From: Elymus sibiricus
Taxonomy: Eukaryota; Streptophyta; Magnoliopsida; Poales; Poaceae
Assembly: GCA_039707655.1 (NCBI GenBank)
Contig: CM077676.1
Location: 81,989,895-82,053,894, forward strand
Direction of reading: 5' to 3'
Length of the DNA stretch: 64,000 nucleotides
A model generated the notes under the pieces. It had not been told where the DNA came from. It worked only from the letters and a program-made list of their open reading frames with translations, and made no database searches. Made by a program: the position numbers and the translations under genes. Below are positions 36,543-50,220 of this stretch, piece after piece (positions within the stretch are counted from its first letter, which is position 1; each line of letters begins with the position of its first letter).

Positions 36543-38195
36543 GTCCAGTTTGTACACGAAGTGCATCAAGTTTTTGCCGTAACCCTCTCAACTTTTTAGC
36601 ACATGCTATGTGGGTGAAATGATGATACCATGCCAAGTTTCAACCTTTTCAGAGTTCATTTGCAGTGCTTTTCAATTTCAGGGTCATTTAGCTCAAAAAA
36701 AATCATTAAATGCATGAAAAATAGCAAATGAAGTTAGAAAGGGTTGAAATTTGAGGATGTGGCTTTGAATGGTGCATATTGAATGCACAAAAAGTCTGGA
36801 GTTGAAATAAGTTTAAAAAAATGAAATGCCTTTGTAACAGATGAGTTTTCGTTCGAAACCTTGATACTTCGTAGGAGATGGTCCAGTTTGTACACGAAGT
36901 GCATCCAGTTTTTGCCGTAACCCTGTCAACTTTTTATCACATGCTATGTGGGTGAAATGATGATACCATGCCAAGTTTCAACCTTTTCAGAGTTTATTTG
37001 TAGTGCTTTTCAATTTCAGGGTCATTTAGCTCAAAAAAATCATTAAATGCATGAAAAATAGCAAATGAAGTTAGAAAGGGTTGAAATTTGAGGATGTGGC
37101 TTTGAATGGTGCATATTGAATGCACAAAAAGTCTGGAGTTGAAATAAGTTTAAAAAAAATGAAATGCCTTTGTAACAGATGAGTTTTCGTCCGAAACCTT
37201 GATACTTCGAAGGAGATGGTCCAGTTTTTGCTGTAACCCTCTCAACTTTTTAGCACATGCTATGTGGGTGAAATGATGATACCATGCCAAGTTTCAACCT
37301 TTTCAGAGTTCATTTGTAGTGCTTTTCAATTTCAGGGACATTTAGCTCAGAAAAATCATTAAATGCATGAAAAATAGCAAATGAAGTTAGAAAGGGTTGA
37401 AATTTGAGGATTTGGCTTCGAATGGTGACTATTGAATGCACAAAAATCTGGAGTTGAAATAAGTTTAAAAAAATGAAATGCCTTTGTAACAGATGAGTTT
37501 TCTTCCGAAACCTTGATACTTCGAAGGAGATGGTCCAGTTTGTACACGAAGTGCATCCAGTTTTTGCCGTAACCCTCTCAAATTTTTAGCACATGCTATG
37601 TGGGTGAAATGATGATACCACGCCAAGTTTCAACCTTTTCAGAGTTCATTTGTAGTGCTCAGGGTCATTTAGCTCAAAAAATCATTAAATGCATGAAAAA
37701 TAGCAAATGAAGTTAGAAAGGGTTGAAATTTGAGGATGTGGCTTTGAATGGTGCATATTAAATGCACAAAAAGTCTGGAGTTGAAATAAGTTAAAAAAAA
37801 TGAAATGCCTTTGTAACAGATGAGTTTTCGTTCGAAACCTTGATACTTCGAAGGAGATGGTCCAGTTTGTACACGAAGTGCATCCAGGTTTTGCCGTAAC
37901 CCTGTCAACTTTTTATCACATGCTATGTGGGTGAAATGATGATACCATGCCAAGTTTCAACCTTTTCAGAGTTTATTTGTAGTGCTTTTCAATTTCAGGG
38001 TAATTTAGCTCAAAAAAATCATTAAATGCATGAAATATAGCAAATGAAGTTAGAAAGGGTTGAAATTTGAGGATGTGGGTTTGAATGGTGCATATTCAAT
38101 GCACAAAAAGTCTGGAGTTGAAATAAGTTTAAAAAATGAAATGCCTTTGTAACAGATGAGTTTTCGTCCGAAACCTTGATACTTCGAAGGAGATG
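36543..38195. repeat. 5-mer HOR unit A/B-C-Ddel-E-F, 1653 bp, copy 2
   Basis: Monomers start at 36543, 36881, 37219, 37533 and 37860. It is nearly identical to copies 1 and 3, including the D deletion and ccaggttttgcc in F. Confidence 0.92.
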
Positions 38196-39848
38196 GTCCA
38201 GTTTGTACACGAAGTGCATCAAGTTTTTGCCGTAACCCTCTCAACTTTTTAGCACATGCTATGTGGGTGAAATGATGATACCATGCCAAGTTTCAACCTT
38301 TTCAGAGTTCATTTGCAGTGCTTTTCAATTTCAGGGTCATTTAGCTCAAAAAAAATCATTAAATGCATGAAAAATAGCAAATGAAGTTAGAAAGGGTTGA
38401 AATTTGAGGATGTGGCTTTGAATGGTGCATATTGAATGCACAAAAAGTCTGGAGTTGAAATAAGTTTAAAAAAATGAAATGCCTTTGTAACAGATGAGTT
38501 TTCGTTCGAAACCTTGATACTTCGTAGGAGATGGTCCAGTTTGTACACGAAGTGCATCCAGTTTTTGCCGTAACCCTGTCAACTTTTTATCACATGCTAT
38601 GTGGGTGAAATGATGATACCATGCCAAGTTTCAACCTTTTCAGAGTTTATTTGTAGTGCTTTTCAATTTCAGGGTCATTTAGCTCAAAAAAATCATTAAA
38701 TGCATGAAAAATAGCAAATGAAGTTAGAAAGGGTTGAAATTTGAGGATGTGGCTTTGAATGGTGCATATTGAATGCACAAAAAGTCTGGAGTTGAAATAA
38801 GTTTAAAAAAAATGAAATGCCTTTGTAACAGATGAGTTTTCGTCCGAAACCTTGATACTTCGAAGGAGATGGTCCAGTTTTTGCTGTAACCCTCTCAACT
38901 TTTTAGCACATGCTATGTGGGTGAAATGATGATACCATGCCAAGTTTCAACCTTTTCAGAGTTCATTTGTAGTGCTTTTCAATTTCAGGGACATTTAGCT
39001 CAGAAAAATCATTAAATGCATGAAAAATAGCAAATGAAGTTAGAAAGGGTTGAAATTTGAGGATTTGGCTTCGAATGGTGACTATTGAATGCACAAAAAT
39101 CTGGAGTTGAAATAAGTTTAAAAAAATGAAATGCCTTTGTAACAGATGAGTTTTCTTCCGAAACCTTGATACTTCGAAGGAGATGGTCCAGTTTGTACAC
39201 GAAGTGCATCCAGTTTTTGCCGTAACCCTCTCAAATTTTTAGCACATGCTATGTGGGTGAAATGATGATACCACGCCAAGTTTCAACCTTTTCAGAGTTC
39301 ATTTGTAGTGCTCAGGGTCATTTAGCTCAAAAAATCATTAAATGCATGAAAAATAGCAAATGAAGTTAGAAAGGGTTGAAATTTGAGGATGTGGCTTTGA
39401 ATGGTACATATTAAATGCACAAAAAGTCTGGAGTTGAAATAAGTTAAAAAAAATGAAATGCCTTTGTAACAGATGAGTTTTCGTTCGAAACCTTGATACT
39501 TCGAAGGAGATGGTCCAGTTTGTACACGAAGTGCATCCAGGTTTTGCCGTAACCCTGTCAACTTTTTATCACATGCTATGTGGGTGAAATGATGATACCA
39601 TGCCAAGTTTCAACCTTTTCAGAGTTTATTTGTAGTGCTTTTCAATTTCAGGGTCATTTAGCTCAAAAAAATCATTAAATGCATGAAATATAGCAAATGA
39701 AGTTAGAAAGGGTTGAAATTTGAGGATGTGGGTTTGAATGGTGCATATTCAATGCACAAAAAGTCTGGAGTTGAAATAAGTTTAAAAAATGAAATGCCTT
39801 TGTAACAGATGAGTTTTCGTCCGAAACCTTGATACTTCGAAGGAGATG
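38196..39848. repeat. 5-mer HOR unit A/B-C-Ddel-E-F, 1653 bp, copy 3
   Basis: Monomers start at 38196, 38534, 38872, 39186 and 39513. This is the last copy of the 1653-bp block. E has private ggtacatatt. Confidence 0.92.
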
Positions 39849-41862
39849 GTCCAGTTTGTACACGAAGTGCATCCAGATTTTGCCGTAACCCTCTCAACTT
39901 TTTAGCACATGCTATGTGGGTGAAATGATGATACCATGCCAAGTTTCAACCTTTTCAGATTTCATTTGTAGTGCTTTTCAATTTCAGGGTCATTTAGCTC
40001 AAAAAAATCATTAAATGCATGAAAAATAGCAAATGAAGTTAGAAAGGGTTGAAATTTGAGGATGTGGCTTTGAATGGTGCATATTGAATGCACAAAAAGT
40101 CTGGAGTTGAAATAAGTTTTGAAAAAAATGAAATGCTTTTGTAACAGATGAGTTTTCGTCCGAAACCTTGATACTTCGAAGGAGATGGTCCAGTTTGTAC
40201 ACGAAGTGCATCCAGTTTTTGCCGTAAGCCTCTCAACTTTTTAGCACATGCTATGTGGGTGAAATTATGAAACCATGACAAGTTTCAACCTTTTCAGAGT
40301 TCATTTGCAGTGCTTTTCAATTTCAGGGTCATTTAGCTCAAAAAAAATCATTAAATGCATGAAAAATAGCAAATGAAGTTAGAAAGGGTTTAAATTTGAG
40401 GATGTGGCTTTGAATGGTGCATATTGAATGCACAAAAAGTCTGGAGTTGAAATAAGTTTAAAAAAATGAAATGCCTTTGTAACAGATGAGTTTTCGTTCG
40501 AAACCTTGATACTTCGTAGGAGATGGTCCAGTTTGTACACGAAGTGCATCCAGTTTTTGCCGTAACCCTGTCAACTTTTTATCACATGCTATGTGGGTGA
40601 AATGATGATACCATGCCAAGTTTCAACCTTTTCAGAGTTTATTTGTAGTGCTTTTCAATTTCAGGGTCATTTAGCTCAAAAAAATCATTAAATGCATGAA
40701 AAATAGCAAATGAAGTTAGAAAGGGTTGAAATTTGAGGATGTGGCTTTGAATGGTGCATATTGAATGCACAAAAAGTCTGGAGTTGAAATAAGTTTAAAA
40801 AAAATGAAATGCCTTTGTAACAGATGAGTTTTCGTCCGAAACCTTGATACTTCGAAGGAGATGGTCCAGTTTGTACACGAAGTGCATCCAGTTTTTGCTG
40901 TAACCCTCTCAACTTTTTAGCACATGCTATGTGGGTGAAATTATGATACCATGCCAAGTTTCAACCTTTTCAGAGTTCATTTGTAGTGCTTTTCAATTTC
41001 AGGGACATTTAGCTCAGAAAAAACATTAAATGCATGAAAAATAGCAAATGAAGTTAGAAAGGGTTGAAATTTGAGGATTTGGCTTCGAATGGTGACTATT
41101 GAATGCACAAAAATCTGGAGTTGAAATAAGTTTAAAAAAATGAAATGCCTTTGTAACAGATGAGTTTTCTTCCGAAACCTTGATACTTCGAAGGAGATGG
41201 TCCAGTTTGTACACGAAGTGCATCCAGTTTTTGCCGTAACCCTCTCAAATTTTTAGCACATGCTATGTGGGTGAAATGATGATACCACGCCAAGTTTCAA
41301 CCTTTTCAGAGTTCATTTGTAGTGCTCAGGGTCATTTAGCTCAAAAAATCATTAAATGCATGAAAAATAGCAAATGAAGTTAGAAAGGGTTGAAATTTGA
41401 GGATGTGGCTTTGAATGGTGCATATTAAATGCACAAAAAGTCTGGAGTTGAAATAAGTTAAAAAAAATGAAATGCCTTTGTAACAGATGAGTTTTCGTTC
41501 GAAACCTTGATACTTCGAAGGAGATGGTCCAGTTTGTACACGAAGTGCATCCAGGTTTTGCCGTAACCCTGTCAACTTTTTATCACATGCTATGTGGGTG
41601 AAATGATGATACCATGCCAAGTTTCAACCTTTTCAGAGTTTATTTGTAGTGCTTTTCAATTTCAGGGTCATTTAGCTCAAAAAAATCATTAAATGCATGA
41701 AATATAGCAAATGAAGTTAGAAAGGGTTGAAATTTGAGGATGTGGGTTTGAATGGTGCATATTCAATGCACAAAAAGTCTGGAGTTGAAATAAGTTTAAA
41801 AAATGAAATGCCTTTGTAACAGATGAGTTTTCGTCCGAAACCTTGATACTTCGAAGGAGATG
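39849..41862. repeat. HOR unit A-B-C-D-E-F, 2014 bp
   Basis: Monomers start at 39849, 40188, 40526, 40864, 41200 and 41527. A has ccagattttgcc and cagatttcatttg. B has gggtttaaattt. D has aaattatgatacc and gaaaaaacatt. This set defines a distinct HOR variant repeated three times. Confidence 0.93.
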
Positions 41863-43876
41863 GTCCAGTTTGTACACGAAGTGCATCCAGATTTTGCCGT
41901 AACCCTCTCAACTTTTTAGCACATGCTATGTGGGTGAAATGATGATACCATGCCAAGTTTCAACCTTTTCAGATTTCATTTGTAGTGCTTTTCAATTTCA
42001 GGGTCATTTAGCTCAAAAAAATCATTAAATGCATGAAAAATAGCAAATGAAGTTAGAAAGGGTTGAAATTTGAGGATGTGGCTTTGAATGGTGCATATTG
42101 AATGCACAAAAAGTCTGGAGTTGAAATAAGTTTTGAAAAAAATGAAATGCTTTTGTAACAGATGAGTTTTCGTCCGAAACCTTGATACTTCGAAGGAGAT
42201 GGTCCAGTTTGTACACGAAGTGCATCCAGTTTTTGCCGTAAGCCTCTCAACTTTTTAGCACATGCTATGTGGGTGAAATTATGAAACCATGACAAGTTTC
42301 AACCTTTTCAGAGTTCATTTGCAGTGCTTTTCAATTTCAGGGTCATTTAGCTCAAAAAAAATCATTAAATGCATGAAAAATAGCAAATGAAGTTAGAAAG
42401 GGTTTAAATTTGAGGATGTGGCTTTGAATGGTGCATATTGAATGCACAAAAAGTCTGGAGTTGAAATAAGTTTAAAAAAATGAAATGCCTTTGTAACAGA
42501 TGAGTTTTCGTTCGAAACCTTGATACTTCGTAGGAGATGGTCCAGTTTGTACACGAAGTGCATCCAGTTTTTGCCGTAACCCTGTCAACTTTTTATCACA
42601 TGCTATGTGGGTGAAATGATGATACCATGCCAAGTTTCAACCTTTTCAGAGTTTATTTGTAGTGCTTTTCAATTTCAGGGTCATTTAGCTCAAAAAAATC
42701 ATTAAATGCATGAAAAATAGCAAATGAAGTTAGAAAGGGTTGAAATTTGAGGATGTGGCTTTGAATGGTGCATATTGAATGCACAAAAAGTCTGGAGTTG
42801 AAATAAGTTTAAAAAAAATGAAATGCCTTTGTAACAGATGAGTTTTCGTCCGAAACCTTGATACTTCGAAGGAGATGGTCCAGTTTGTACACGAAGTGCA
42901 TCCAGTTTTTGCTGTAACCCTCTCAACTTTTTAGCACATGCTATGTGGGTGAAATTATGATACCATGCCAAGTTTCAACCTTTTCAGAGTTCATTTGTAG
43001 TGCTTTTCAATTTCAGGGACATTTAGCTCAGAAAAAACATTAAATGCATGAAAAATAGCAAATGAAGTTAGAAAGGGTTGAAATTTTAGGATTTGGCTTC
43101 GAATGGTGACTATTGAATGCACAAAAATCTGGAGTTGAAATAAGTTTAAAAAAATGAAATGCCTTTGTAACAGATGAGTTTTCTTCCGAAACCTTGATAC
43201 TTCGAAGGAGATGGTCCAGTTTGTACACGAAGTGCATCCAGTTTTTGCCGTAACCCTCTCAAATTTTTAGCACATGCTATGTGGGTGAAATGATGATACC
43301 ACGCCAAGTTTCAACCTTTTCAGAGTTCATTTGTAGTGCTCAGGGTCATTTAGCTCAAAAAATCATTAAATGCATGAAAAATAGCAAATGAAGTTAGAAA
43401 GGGTTGAAATTTGAGGATGTGGCTTTGAATGGTGCATATTAAATGCACAAAAAGTCTGGAGTTGAAATAAGTTAAAAAAAATGAAATGCCTTTGTAACAG
43501 ATGAGTTTTCGTTCGAAACCTTGATACTTCGAAGGAGATGGTCCAGTTTGTACACGAAGTGCATCCAGGTTTTGCCGTAACCCTGTCAACTTTTTATCAC
43601 ATGCTATGTGGGTGAAATGATGATACCATGCCAAGTTTCAACCTTTTCAGAGTTTATTTGTAGTGCTTTTCAATTTCAGGGTCATTTAGCTCAAAAAAAT
43701 CATTAAATGCATGAAATATAGCAAATGAAGTTAGAAAGGGTTGAAATTTGAGGATGTGGGTTTGAATGGTGCATATTCAATGCACAAAAAGTCTGGAGTT
43801 GAAATAAGTTTAAAAAATGAAATGCCTTTGTAACAGATGAGTTTTCGTCCGAAACCTTGATACTTCGAAGGAGATG
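41863..43876. repeat. HOR unit A-B-C-D-E-F, 2014 bp
   Basis: Monomers start at 41863, 42202, 42540, 42878, 43214 and 43541. It has the same variant set as the preceding unit, plus attttagg in D (t at 43087). Confidence 0.93.
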
Positions 43877-45890
43877 GTCCAGTTTGTACACGAAGTGCAT
43901 CCAGATTTTGCCGTAACCCTCTCAACTTTTTAGCACATGCTATGTGGGTGAAATGATGATACCATGCCAAGTTTCAACCTTTTCAGATTTCATTTGTAGT
44001 GCTTTTCAATTTCAGGGTCATTTAGCTCAAAAAAATCATTAAATGCATGAAAAATAGCAAATGAAGTTAGAAAGGGTTGAAATTTGAGGATGTGGCTTTG
44101 AATGGTGCATATTGAATGCACAAAAAGTCTGGAGTTGAAATAAGTTTTGAAAAAAATGAAATGCTTTTGTAACAGATGAGTTTTCGTCCGAAACCTTGAT
44201 ACTTCGAAGGAGATGGTCCAGTTTGTACACGAAGTGCATCCAGTTTTTGCCGTAAGCCTCTCAACTTTTTAGCACATGCTATGTGGGTGAAATTATGAAA
44301 CCATGACAAGTTTCAACCTTTTCAGAGTTCATTTGCAGTGCTTTTCAATTTCAGGGTCATTTAGCTCAAAAAAAATCATTAAATGCATGAAAAATAGCAA
44401 ATGAAGTTAGAAAGGGTTTAAATTTGAGGATGTGGCTTTGAATGGTGCATATTGAATGCACAAAAAGTCTGGAGTTGAAATAAGTTTAAAAAAATGAAAT
44501 GCCTTTGTAACAGATGAGTTTTCGTTCGAAACCTTGATACTTCGTAGGAGATGGTCCAGTTTGTACACGAAGTGCATCCAGTTTTTGCCGTAACCCTGTC
44601 AACTTTTTATCACATGCTATGTGGGTGAAATGATGATACCATGCCAAGTTTCAACCTTTTCAGAGTTTATTTGTAGTGCTTTTCAATTTCAGGGTCATTT
44701 AGCTCAAAAAAATCATTAAATGCATGAAAAATAGCAAATGAAGTTAGAAAGGGTTGAAATTTGAGGATGTGGCTTTGAATGGTGCATATTGAATGCACAA
44801 AAAGTCTGGAGTTGAAATAAGTTTAAAAAAAATGAAATGCCTTTGTAACAGATGAGTTTTCGTCCGAAACCTTGATACTTCGAAGGAGATGGTCCAGTTT
44901 GTACACGAAGTGCATCCAGTTTTTGCTGTAACCCTCTCAACTTTTTAGCACATGCTATGTGGGTGAAATTATGATACCATGCCAAGTTTCAACCTTTTCA
45001 GAGTTCATTTGTAGTGCTTTTCAATTTCAGGGACATTTAGCTCAGAAAAAACATTAAATGCATGAAAAATAGCAAATGAAGTTAGAAAGGGTTGAAATTT
45101 TAGGATTTGGCTTCGAATGGTGACTATTGAATGCACAAAAATCTGGAGTTGAAATAAGTTTAAAAAAATGAAATGCCTTTGTAACAGATGAGTTTTCTTC
45201 CGAAACCTTGATACTTCGAAGGAGATGGTCCAGTTTGTACACGAAGTGCATCCAGTTTTTGCCGTAACCCTCTCAAATTTTTAGCACATGCTATGTGGGT
45301 GAAATGATGATACCACGCCAAGTTTCAACCTTTTCAGAGTTCATTTGTAGTGCTCAGGGTCATTTAGCTCAAAAAATCATTAAATGCATGAAAAATAGCA
45401 AATGAAGTTAGAAAGGGTTGAAATTTGAGGATGTGGCTTTGAATGGTGCATATTAAATGCACAAAAAGTCTGGAGTTGAAATAAGTTAAAAAAAATGAAA
45501 TGCCTTTCTAACAGATGAGTTTTCGTTCGAAACCTTGATACTTCGAAGGAGATGGTCCAGTTTGTACACGAAGTGCATCCAGTTTTTGCCGTAACCCTGT
45601 CAACTTTTTATCACATGCTATGTGGGTGAAATGATGATACCATGCCAAGTTTCAACCTTTTCAGAGTTTATTTGTAGTGCTTTTCAATTTCAGGGTCATT
45701 TAGCTCAAAAAAATCATTAAATGCATGAAATATAGCAAATGAAGTTAGAAAGGGTTGAAATTTGAGGATGTGGGTTTGAATGGTGCATATTCAATGCACA
45801 AAAAGTCTGGAGTTGAAATAAGTTTAAAAAATGAAATGCCTTTGTAACAGATGAGTTTTCGTCCGAAACCTTGATACTTCGAAGGAGATG
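43877..45890. repeat. HOR unit A-B-C-D-E-F, 2014 bp
   Basis: Monomers start at 43877, 44216, 44554, 44892, 45228 and 45555. It shares attttagg in D (t at 45101) with the previous unit. E switches from ctttgtaac to ctttctaac and F from ccaggtttt to ccagttttt, marking a junction between HOR variants near 45.3-45.6 kb. Confidence 0.92.
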
Positions 45891-48218
45891 GTCCAGTTTG
45901 TACACGAAGTGCATCAAGTTTTTGCCGTAACCCTCTCAACTTTTTAGCACATGCTATGTGGGTGAAATGATGATACCATGCCAAGTTTCAACCTTTTCAG
46001 AGTTCATTTGTAGTGCTTTTCAATTTCAGGGTCATTTAGCTCAAAAAAATCATTAAATGCATGAAAAATAGCAAATGAAGTTAGAAAGGGTTGAAATTTG
46101 AGGATGTGGCTTTGAATGGTGCATATTGAATGCACAAAAAGTCTGGAGTTGAAATAAGTTTTGAAAAAAATGAAATGCTTTTGTAACAGATGAGTTTTCG
46201 TCCGAAACCTTGATACTTCGAAGGAGATGGTCCAGTTTGTACACGAAGTGCATCCAGTTTTTGCCGTAACCCTGTCAACTTTTTATCACATGCTATGTGG
46301 GTGAAATGATGATACCATGACAAGTTTCAACCTTTTCAGAGTTTATTTGTAGTGCTTTTCAATTTCAGGGTCATTTAGCTCAAAAAAATCATTAAATGCA
46401 TGAAAAATAGCAAATGAAGTTAGAAAGGGTTGAAATTTGAGGATGTGGCTTTGAATGGTGCATATTGAATGCACAAAAAGTCTGGAGTTGAAATAAGTTT
46501 AAAAAAAATGAAATGCCTTTGTAACAGATGAGTTTTCGTCCGAAACCTTGATACTTCGAAGGAGATGGTCCAGTTTGTACACGAAGTGCATCCAGTTTTT
46601 GCTGTAACCCTCTCAACTTTTTAGCACATGCTATGTGGGTGAAATGATGATACCATGCCAAGTTTCAACCTTTTCAGAGTTCATTTGTAGTGCTTTTCAA
46701 TTTCAGGGACATTTAGCTCAGAAAAATCATTAAATGCATGAAAAATAGCAAATGAAGTTAGAAAGGGTTGAAATTTGAGGATTTGGCTTCGAATGGTGAC
46801 TATTGAATGCACAAAAATCTGGAGTTGAAATAAGTTTAAAAAAATGAAATGCCTTTGTAACAGATGAGTTTTCTTCCGAAACCTTGATACTTCGAAGGAG
46901 ATGGTCCAGTTTGTACACGAAGTGCATCCAGTTTTTGCCGTAACCCTCTCAAATTTTTAGCACATGCTATGTGGGTGAAATGATGATACCACGCCAAGTT
47001 TCAACCTTTTCAGAGTTCATTTGTAGTGCTCAGGGTCATTTAGCTCAAAAAATCATTAAATGCATGAAAAATAGCAAATGAAGTTAGAAAGGGTTGAAAT
47101 TTGAGGATTTGGCTTCGAATGGTGACTATTGAATGCACAAAAATCTGGAGTTGAAATAAGTTTAAAAAAATGAAATGCCTTTGTAACAGATGAGTTTTCT
47201 TCCGAAACCTTGATACTTCGAAGGAGATGGTCCAGTTTATACACGAAGTGCATCCAGTTTTTGCCGTAACCCTCTCAAATTTTTAGCACATGCTATGTGG
47301 GTGAAATGATGATACCACGCCAAGTTTCAACCTTTTCAGAGTTCATTTGTAGTGCTCAGGGTCATTTAGCTCAAAAAATCATTAAATGCATGAAAAATAG
47401 CAAATGAAGTTAGAAAGGGTTGAAATTTGAGGATTTGGCTTCGAATGGTGACTATTGAATGCACAAAAATCTGGAGTTGAAATAAGTTTAAAAAAATGAA
47501 ATGCCTTTGTAACAGATGAGTTTTCTTCCGAAACCTTGATACTTCGAAGGAGATGGTCCAGTTTGTACACGAAGTGCATCCAGTTTTTGCCGTAACCCTC
47601 TCAAATTTTTAGCACATGCTATGTGGGTGAAATGATGATACCACGCCAAGTTTCAACCTTTTCAGAGTTCATTTGTAGTGCTCAGGGTCATTTAGCTCAA
47701 AAAATCATTAAATGCATGAAAAATAGCAAATGAAGTTAGAAAGGGTTGAAATTTGAGGATGTGGCTTTGAATGGTGCATATTAAATGCACAAAAAGTCTG
47801 GAGTTGAAATAAGTTAAAAAAAATGAAATGCCTTTCTAACAGATGAGTTTTCGTTCGAAACCTTGATACTTCGAAGGAGATGGTCCAGTTTGTACACGAA
47901 GTGCATCCAGTTTTTGCCGTAACCCTGTCAACTTTTTATCACATGCTATGTGGGTGAAATGATGATACCATGCCAAGTTTCAACCTTTTCAGAGTTTATT
48001 TGTAGTGCTTTTCAATTTCAGGGTCATTTAGCTCAAAAAAATCATTAAATGCATGAAATATAGCAAATGAAGTTAGAAAGGGTTGAAATTTGAGGATGTG
48101 GGTTTGAATGGTGCATATTCAATGCACAAAAAGTCTGGAGTTGAAATAAGTTTAAAAAATGAAATGCCTTTGTAACAGATGAGTTTTCGTCCGAAACCTT
48201 GATACTTCGAAGGAGATG
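45891..48218. repeat. 7-mer B-less HOR unit A-C-D-E/D-E/D-E-F, 2328 bp
   Basis: Monomers start at 45891, 46230, 46568, 46904, 47230, 47556 and 47883. B is absent. C carries a B-like accatgacaag (a at 46320). Two 326-bp monomers have an E head with the 9-bp deletion and a D tail. Confidence 0.92.
46904..47555. repeat. Two tandem 326-bp E/D hybrid monomers
   Basis: Each has ctcaaatttttagc, accacgcc and gtgctcagggtc from E, then gaggatttggcttcg, gtgactattg and cttccg from D. The E-to-D switch lies between about 47050 and 47109 in the first copy. The second carries private gtttatacacg. They form a simple local monomer amplification inside the HOR. Confidence 0.9.
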
Positions 48219-50220
48219 GTCCAGTTTGTACACGAAGTGCATCAAGTTTTTGCCGTAACCCTCTCAACTTTTTAGCACATGCTATGTGGGTGAAATGATG
48301 ATACCATGCCAAGTTTCAACCTTTTCAGAGTTCATTTGTAGTGCTTTTCAATTTCAGGGTCATTTAGCTCAAAAAAATCATTAAATGCATGAAAAATAGC
48401 AAATGAAGTTAGAAAGGGTTGAAATTTGAGGATGTGGCTTTGAATGGTGCATATTGAATGCACAAAAAGTCTGGAGTTGAAATAAGTTTTGAAAAAAATG
48501 AAATGCTTTTGTAACAGATGAGTTTTCGTCCGAAACCTTGATACTTCGAAGGAGATGGTCCAGTTTGTACACGAAGTGCATCCAGTTTTTGCCGTAACCC
48601 TGTCAACTTTTTATCACATGCTATGTGGGTGAAATGATGATACCATGACAAGTTTCAACCTTTTCAGAGTTTATTTGTAGTGCTTTTCAATTTCAGGGTC
48701 ATTTAGCTCAAAAAAATCATTAAATGCATGAAAAATAGCAAATGAAGTTAGAAAGGGTTGAAATTTGAGGATGTGGCTTTGAATGGTGCATATTGAATGC
48801 ACAAAAAGTCTGGAGTTGAAATAAGTTTAAAAAAAATGAAATGCCTTTGTAACAGATGAGTTTTCGTCCGAAACCTTGATACTTCGAAGGAGATGGTCCA
48901 GTTTGTACACGAAGTGCATCCAGTTTTTGCTGTAACCCTCTCAACTTTTTAGCACATGCTATGTGGGTGAAATGATGATACCATGCCAAGTTTCAACCTT
49001 TTCAGAGTTCATTTGTAGTGCTTTTCAATTTCAGGGACATTTAGCTCAGAAAAATCATTAAATGCATGAAAAATAGCAAATGAAGTTAGAAAGGGTTGAA
49101 ATTTGAGGATTTGGCTTCGAATGGTGACTATTGAATGCACAAAAATCTGGAGTTGAAATAAGTTTAAAAAAATGAAATGCCTTTGTAACAGATGAGTTTT
49201 CTTCCGAAACCTTGATACTTCGAAGGAGATGGTCCAGTTTGTACACGAAGTGCATCCAGTTTTTGCCGTAACCCTCTCAAATTTTTAGCACATGCTATGT
49301 GGGTGAAATGATGATACCACGCCAAGTTTCAACCTTTTCAGAGTTCATTTGTAGTGCTCAGGGTCATTTAGCTCAAAAATTCATTAAATGCATGAAAAAT
49401 AGCAAATGAAGTTAGAAAGGGTTGAAATTTGAGGATTTGGCTTCGAATGGTGACTATTGAATGCACAAAAATCTGGAGTTGAAATAAGTTTAAAAAAATG
49501 AAATGCCTTTGTAACAGATGAGTTTTCTTCCGAAACCTTGATACTTCGAAGGAGATGGTCCAGTTTGTACACGAAGTGCATCCAGTTTTTGCCGTAACCC
49601 TCTCAAATTTTTAGCACATGCTATGTGGGTGAAATGATGATACCACGCCAAGTTTCAACCTTTTCAGAGTTCATTTGTAGTGCTCAGGGTCATTTAGCTC
49701 AAAAAATCATTAAATGCATGAAAAATAGCAAATGAAGTTAGAAAGGGTTGAAATTTGAGGATGTGGCTTTGAATGGTGCATATTAAATGCACAAAAAGTC
49801 TGGAGTTGAAATAAGTTAAAAAAAATGAAATGCCTTTCTAACAGATGAGTTTTCGTTCGAAACCTTGATACTTCGAAGGAGATGGTCCAGTTTGTACACG
49901 AAGTGCATCCAGTTTTTGCCGTAACCCTGTCAACTTTTTATCACATGCTATGTGGGTGAAATGATGATACCATGCCAAGTTTCAACCTTTTCAGAGTTTA
50001 TTTGTAGTGCTTTTCAATTTCAGGGTCATTTAGCTCAAAAAAATCATTAAATGCATGAAATATAGCAAATGAAGTTAGAAAGGGTTGAAATTTGAGGATG
50101 TGGGTTTGAATGGTGCATATTCAATGCACAAAAAGTCTGGAGTTGAAATAAGTTTAAAAAATGAAATGCCTTTGTAACAGATGAGTTTTCGTCCGAAACC
50201 TTGATACTTCGAAGGAGATG
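48219..50220. repeat. 6-mer B-less HOR unit A-C-D-E/D-E-F, 2002 bp
   Basis: Monomers start at 48219, 48558, 48896, 49232, 49558 and 49885. It is identical in plan to the preceding unit but with only one 326-bp E/D monomer, so it is exactly 326 bp shorter. E/D has private aaaaattcatt. Confidence 0.92.
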
